Part shown: positions 62,155 through 64,000 of the stretch, one piece after another | Numbering within the stretch: position 1 is the stretch's first letter | How the letters are laid out: every line of letters begins with the position of its first letter | NCBI RefSeq assembly: GCF_000313565.1 | Contig: NZ_HE578927.1 | Location: 168,334 to 232,333, forward strand | Source: Dielma fastidiosa | GTDB lineage: Bacteria; Bacillota_I; Bacilli_A; Erysipelotrichales; Erysipelotrichaceae | DNA: 64,000 bases | Direction of reading: 5' to 3' | Position numbers and translations under genes: made by a program | Notes under the pieces: generated by a model | Told to the model about the DNA's origin: nothing | What the model saw: the letters and a program-made list of their open reading frames with translations, nothing else | Databases searched by the model: none

Positions 62155-63547
62155 CGGAATTACTCATATCCAGCTTCAGCAGCTGATTTAATTCGACCGC
62201 ATATTCCATCGGCAGTTCACGGGTAAATGGTTCTAAGAAGCCCATGACGATCATTTCAGTCGCCTGTGACTCAGTTAAACCGCGGCTCATCAAATAAAAC
62301 AGCTGATCTTCACTGATCTTTGACACGGTCGCTTCATGTTCGATCTGTGAAGTCGCATTCTTACTCACATTGGTTGGTACTGTATCACTGGTTGACAGCT
62401 TATCAAGAATTAAGGTATCACATTCTACCTTGCTCTTAGCATTCAGCGCTTTCTCACCATGACTTACAATACCGCGGTAATTCACCTTACCACCGTTTCT
62501 TGATACTGATTTAGAAATAATATTGCTTGAAGTATTCGGCGCCAGATGAATCATTTTCGCGCCGGCATCCTGCAGCTGATTCGCACCGGCTACCGCAATC
62601 GACACTGTCATGCCGCGGGCCCCTTCCTCAGCTAATACGCAGGCTGGGTATTTCATATTCAGGCATGAACCGATATTGCCGTCAATCCATTCCATTGACG
62701 CATTTTCATAACAGATTGCCCGCTTAGTTACCAAATTGATAATATTATCCGACCAGTTTTGAACCGTCGAATAACGGCATCGCGCATTTTTATGTACGAA
62801 GATTTCAACAACTGCCGCATGCAGGGAATCCTTAGAATAATTCGGTGCCGTACAGCCCTCTACATAATGCACATCTGCTCCTTCATCAACAATAATCAGC
62901 GTTCGTTCAAACTGTCCCATCCGCTCAGAATTGATACGGAAATAAGACTGAAGCGGTTTTTCAAGCTTTACGCCCTTAGGAACATAGATAAAGCTGCCGC
63001 CGGACCATACACAGCTGTTTAAGGCTGCGAATTTATTATCCGCATAGCTGATCAGCTTGCCGAAATATTTCTTTAATAATTCAGGCTGTTCACGCAAAGC
63101 GGTATCCGTGTCATAAAACAGAACGCCTTTTTCTTCAACTTCGGCCAGCATGTTATGATAAACGACCTCAGATTCATACTGCGTGGATACACCTGCCAAA
63201 AACTTCTGTTCAGCCTCTGGGATACCGAGACGATCAAAGGTATTTTTAATCGTTTCCGGTACTTCATCCCAAGAGCTTTCTTGTTTTTCACTAGCTTTAA
63301 TGTAATAAGTATAATCATCAAAATCAATCCCGCTAAGATCTGGTCCCCATGACGGCAGCGGCATTTTCACAAACTGATCATATGCCTTTAAACGATAATC
63401 AAGCATCCATTCAGGTTCATTCTTTTTCCTTGAAATGGCTTCAACAACCTCACGGGAAAGTCCCTTACCAGTATTGTAGACACTTACATCCTCATCATGA
63501 AAGCCATACTTGTAATCCTCAACCTGAGGAATATTTTCTTCACTCAT
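62147..63547 (-). CDS. sufB: Iron-sulfur cluster scaffold protein SufB
   Basis: A 466-residue SufB, the scaffold of the SUF pathway that receives sulfur from SufS/SufU. Family segments are [52 protein letters not shown] and the C-terminal [28 protein letters not shown]. The TGATG overlap with the sufU stop supports the ATG at 63547. Operon order sufU, sufB, then the folate enzyme. Confidence 0.97.
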   Translation of the reverse strand: MSEENIPQVEDYKYGFHDEDVSVYNTGKGLSREVVEAISRKKNEPEWMLDYRLKAYDQFVKMPLPSWGPDLSGIDFDDYTYYIKASEKQESSWDEVPETIKNTFDRLGIPEAEQKFLAGVSTQYESEVVYHNMLAEVEEKGVLFYDTDTALREQPELLKKYFGKLISYADNKFAALNSCVWSGGSFIYVPKGVKLEKPLQSYFRINSERMGQFERTLIIVDEGADVHYVEGCTAPNYSKDSLHAAVVEIFVHKNARCRYSTVQNWSDNIINLVTKRAICYENASMEWIDGNIGSCLNMKYPACVLAEEGARGMTVSIAVAGANQLQDAGAKMIHLAPNTSSNIISKSVSRNGGKVNYRGIVSHGEKALNAKSKVECDTLILDKLSTSDTVPTNVSKNATSQIEHEATVSKISEDQLFYLMSRGLTESQATEMIVMGFLEPFTRELPMEYAVELNQLLKLDMSNSVG

Positions 63548-63990
63548 CACTTAGCCTCGCTTTCATGGATCATTTCTTCAATCGCCTTCCAGCCGATCGT
63601 CGCGCATTTAATGCGGTTCGCCTGTTTGCCGACTGTATGCAAAGCCACTGCTTCCTGAAGCAGCTCTTCATCATACGCTTTTTGATCAATCATATTGTGA
63701 TAATTTTCAATAATAACCTTTGCTTCTTCAATTGTCTTGCCGCTTAAAAGCTCACTCATCATTGATGTAGAAGCTGTGGCAATCGTACACGCGACACCGT
63801 CAAAACGGATATCTTCAATGATTCCGTTATTAATTTTAGATTCCACAACAATGTCATCGATGCATGAATCAGAAGCCATGTGGCGCTTCATATAAGCCGG
63901 ATCATTACTCAGCTTATGATTGCGCGGATATTCATAATGGTCCATCAGAATCTGTCTGAGCACCATTGGATCATTCATATAGTCAGACAT
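63547..63990 (-). CDS. sufU: SufU-type zinc-dependent sulfurtransferase/scaffold
   Basis: A 147-residue Suf[18 protein letters not shown], the three Cys of the zinc site in [21 protein letters not shown] and [16 protein letters not shown], as in SufU (which also acts as the SufS sulfur acceptor). The start at 63990 has AAGGGTG upstream; a GTG two codons earlier is less likely. It overlaps sufB; sufS is expected just upstream beyond the window. Confidence 0.95.
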   Translation of the reverse strand: MSDYMNDPMVLRQILMDHYEYPRNHKLSNDPAYMKRHMASDSCIDDIVVESKINNGIIEDIRFDGVACTIATASTSMMSELLSGKTIEEAKVIIENYHNMIDQKAYDEELLQEAVALHTVGKQANRIKCATIGWKAIEEMIHESEAK

Positions 63991-64000
63991 AAACACCCTT

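Overview
The window looks like a chromosomal stretch of a low-GC, anaerobic, gut-type Firmicute, most probably a member of the Erysipelotrichia. This placement is inferred from gene content and gene order, not from a marker gene. Supporting signs are the cdaA-cdaR-glmM cluster, a SufU/SufB iron-sulfur operon, sporulation-type genes (YunB, YunC and YlbJ families), a SigI/RsgI pair, BglG-type antitermination, a T-box leader, choline-binding-like surface repeats and strong AGGAGG ribosome binding sites. No phage, transposase, CRISPR array or rRNA was seen.

Layout. 1-3.4 kb: end of a flavin reductase, deoD, oligoendopeptidase F and an HD hydrolase. 3.7-5.6 kb: a redox operon (nitroreductase/ferredoxin, ArsR regulator, flavodoxin/ferredoxin fusion). 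5.7-11.2 kb: cell-wall genes ddl and a membrane-anchored murF, an alpha/beta hydrolase, and a two-component system. 11.4-12.1 kb: a Phd/YefM-RelE type toxin-antitoxin pair. 12.4-17.4 kb: glmM-cdaR-cdaA (c-di-AMP and amino-sugar metabolism), a HAD phosphatase and a small unknown gene. 18-23.3 kb: a surface protein with cell-wall-binding repeats behind an elaborate palindromic promoter, a membrane XRE regulator, and SigI/RsgI. 23.4-28.3 kb: an overlapping four-gene set (phosphodiesterase, unknown, MobB-like GTPase, THEP1-like NTPase), then an isoleucine-type T-box controlling a BASS-family transporter and an iron-type alcohol dehydrogenase. 28.4-36 kb: tRNA-Thr, a secreted serine beta-lactamase-fold hydrolase, and a complete beta-glucoside PTS operon with cre site and two RAT/terminator switches. 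36-40.4 kb: a TetR-controlled MacB-type ABC export system. 40.6-44.3 kb: NagB/AgaI-type isomerase, a cytosolic TPR-GGDEF-GAF protein and a 466-bp non-coding stretch. 44.3-48.8 kb: a 1510-residue repetitive surface protein. 49-52 kb: maf, a TIGR01906 membrane protein, tRNA-Lys and a DUF349 protein. 52-55.6 kb: a divergent lipoprotein cluster (two rhodanese-like, one FMN-acceptor-like, one ApbE flavin transferase). 55.7-64 kb: small unknowns, DUF2974 lipase-like protein, YlbJ-like protein, PAP2-like protein, NifU C-domain protein, YunB/YunC pair, 5-formyl-THF cyclo-ligase and sufB/sufU.

The most unusual signals are non-coding or cluster-level. (1) The promoter region of the 852-residue surface protein holds three palindromic sites spaced 62 and 63 bp. 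The same module (same -35/-10 spacing, same 29.5-bp offset from the -10 to the downstream palindrome, and outer palindromes 124 bp apart instead of 125) recurs 24 kb away at 44.0-44.16 kb. There it drives no visible gene, only a predicted transcript of about 140 nt ending in a terminator. (2) A predicted extracellular flavin/sulfur lipoprotein cluster includes one rhodanese domain in which the catalytic Cys is replaced by Ser. (3) A T-box with an ATC (Ile) specifier sits upstream of a BASS transporter and dehydrogenase, which suggests an Ile-related organic acid pathway. All functions are read from sequence motifs by eye; no database search was possible.
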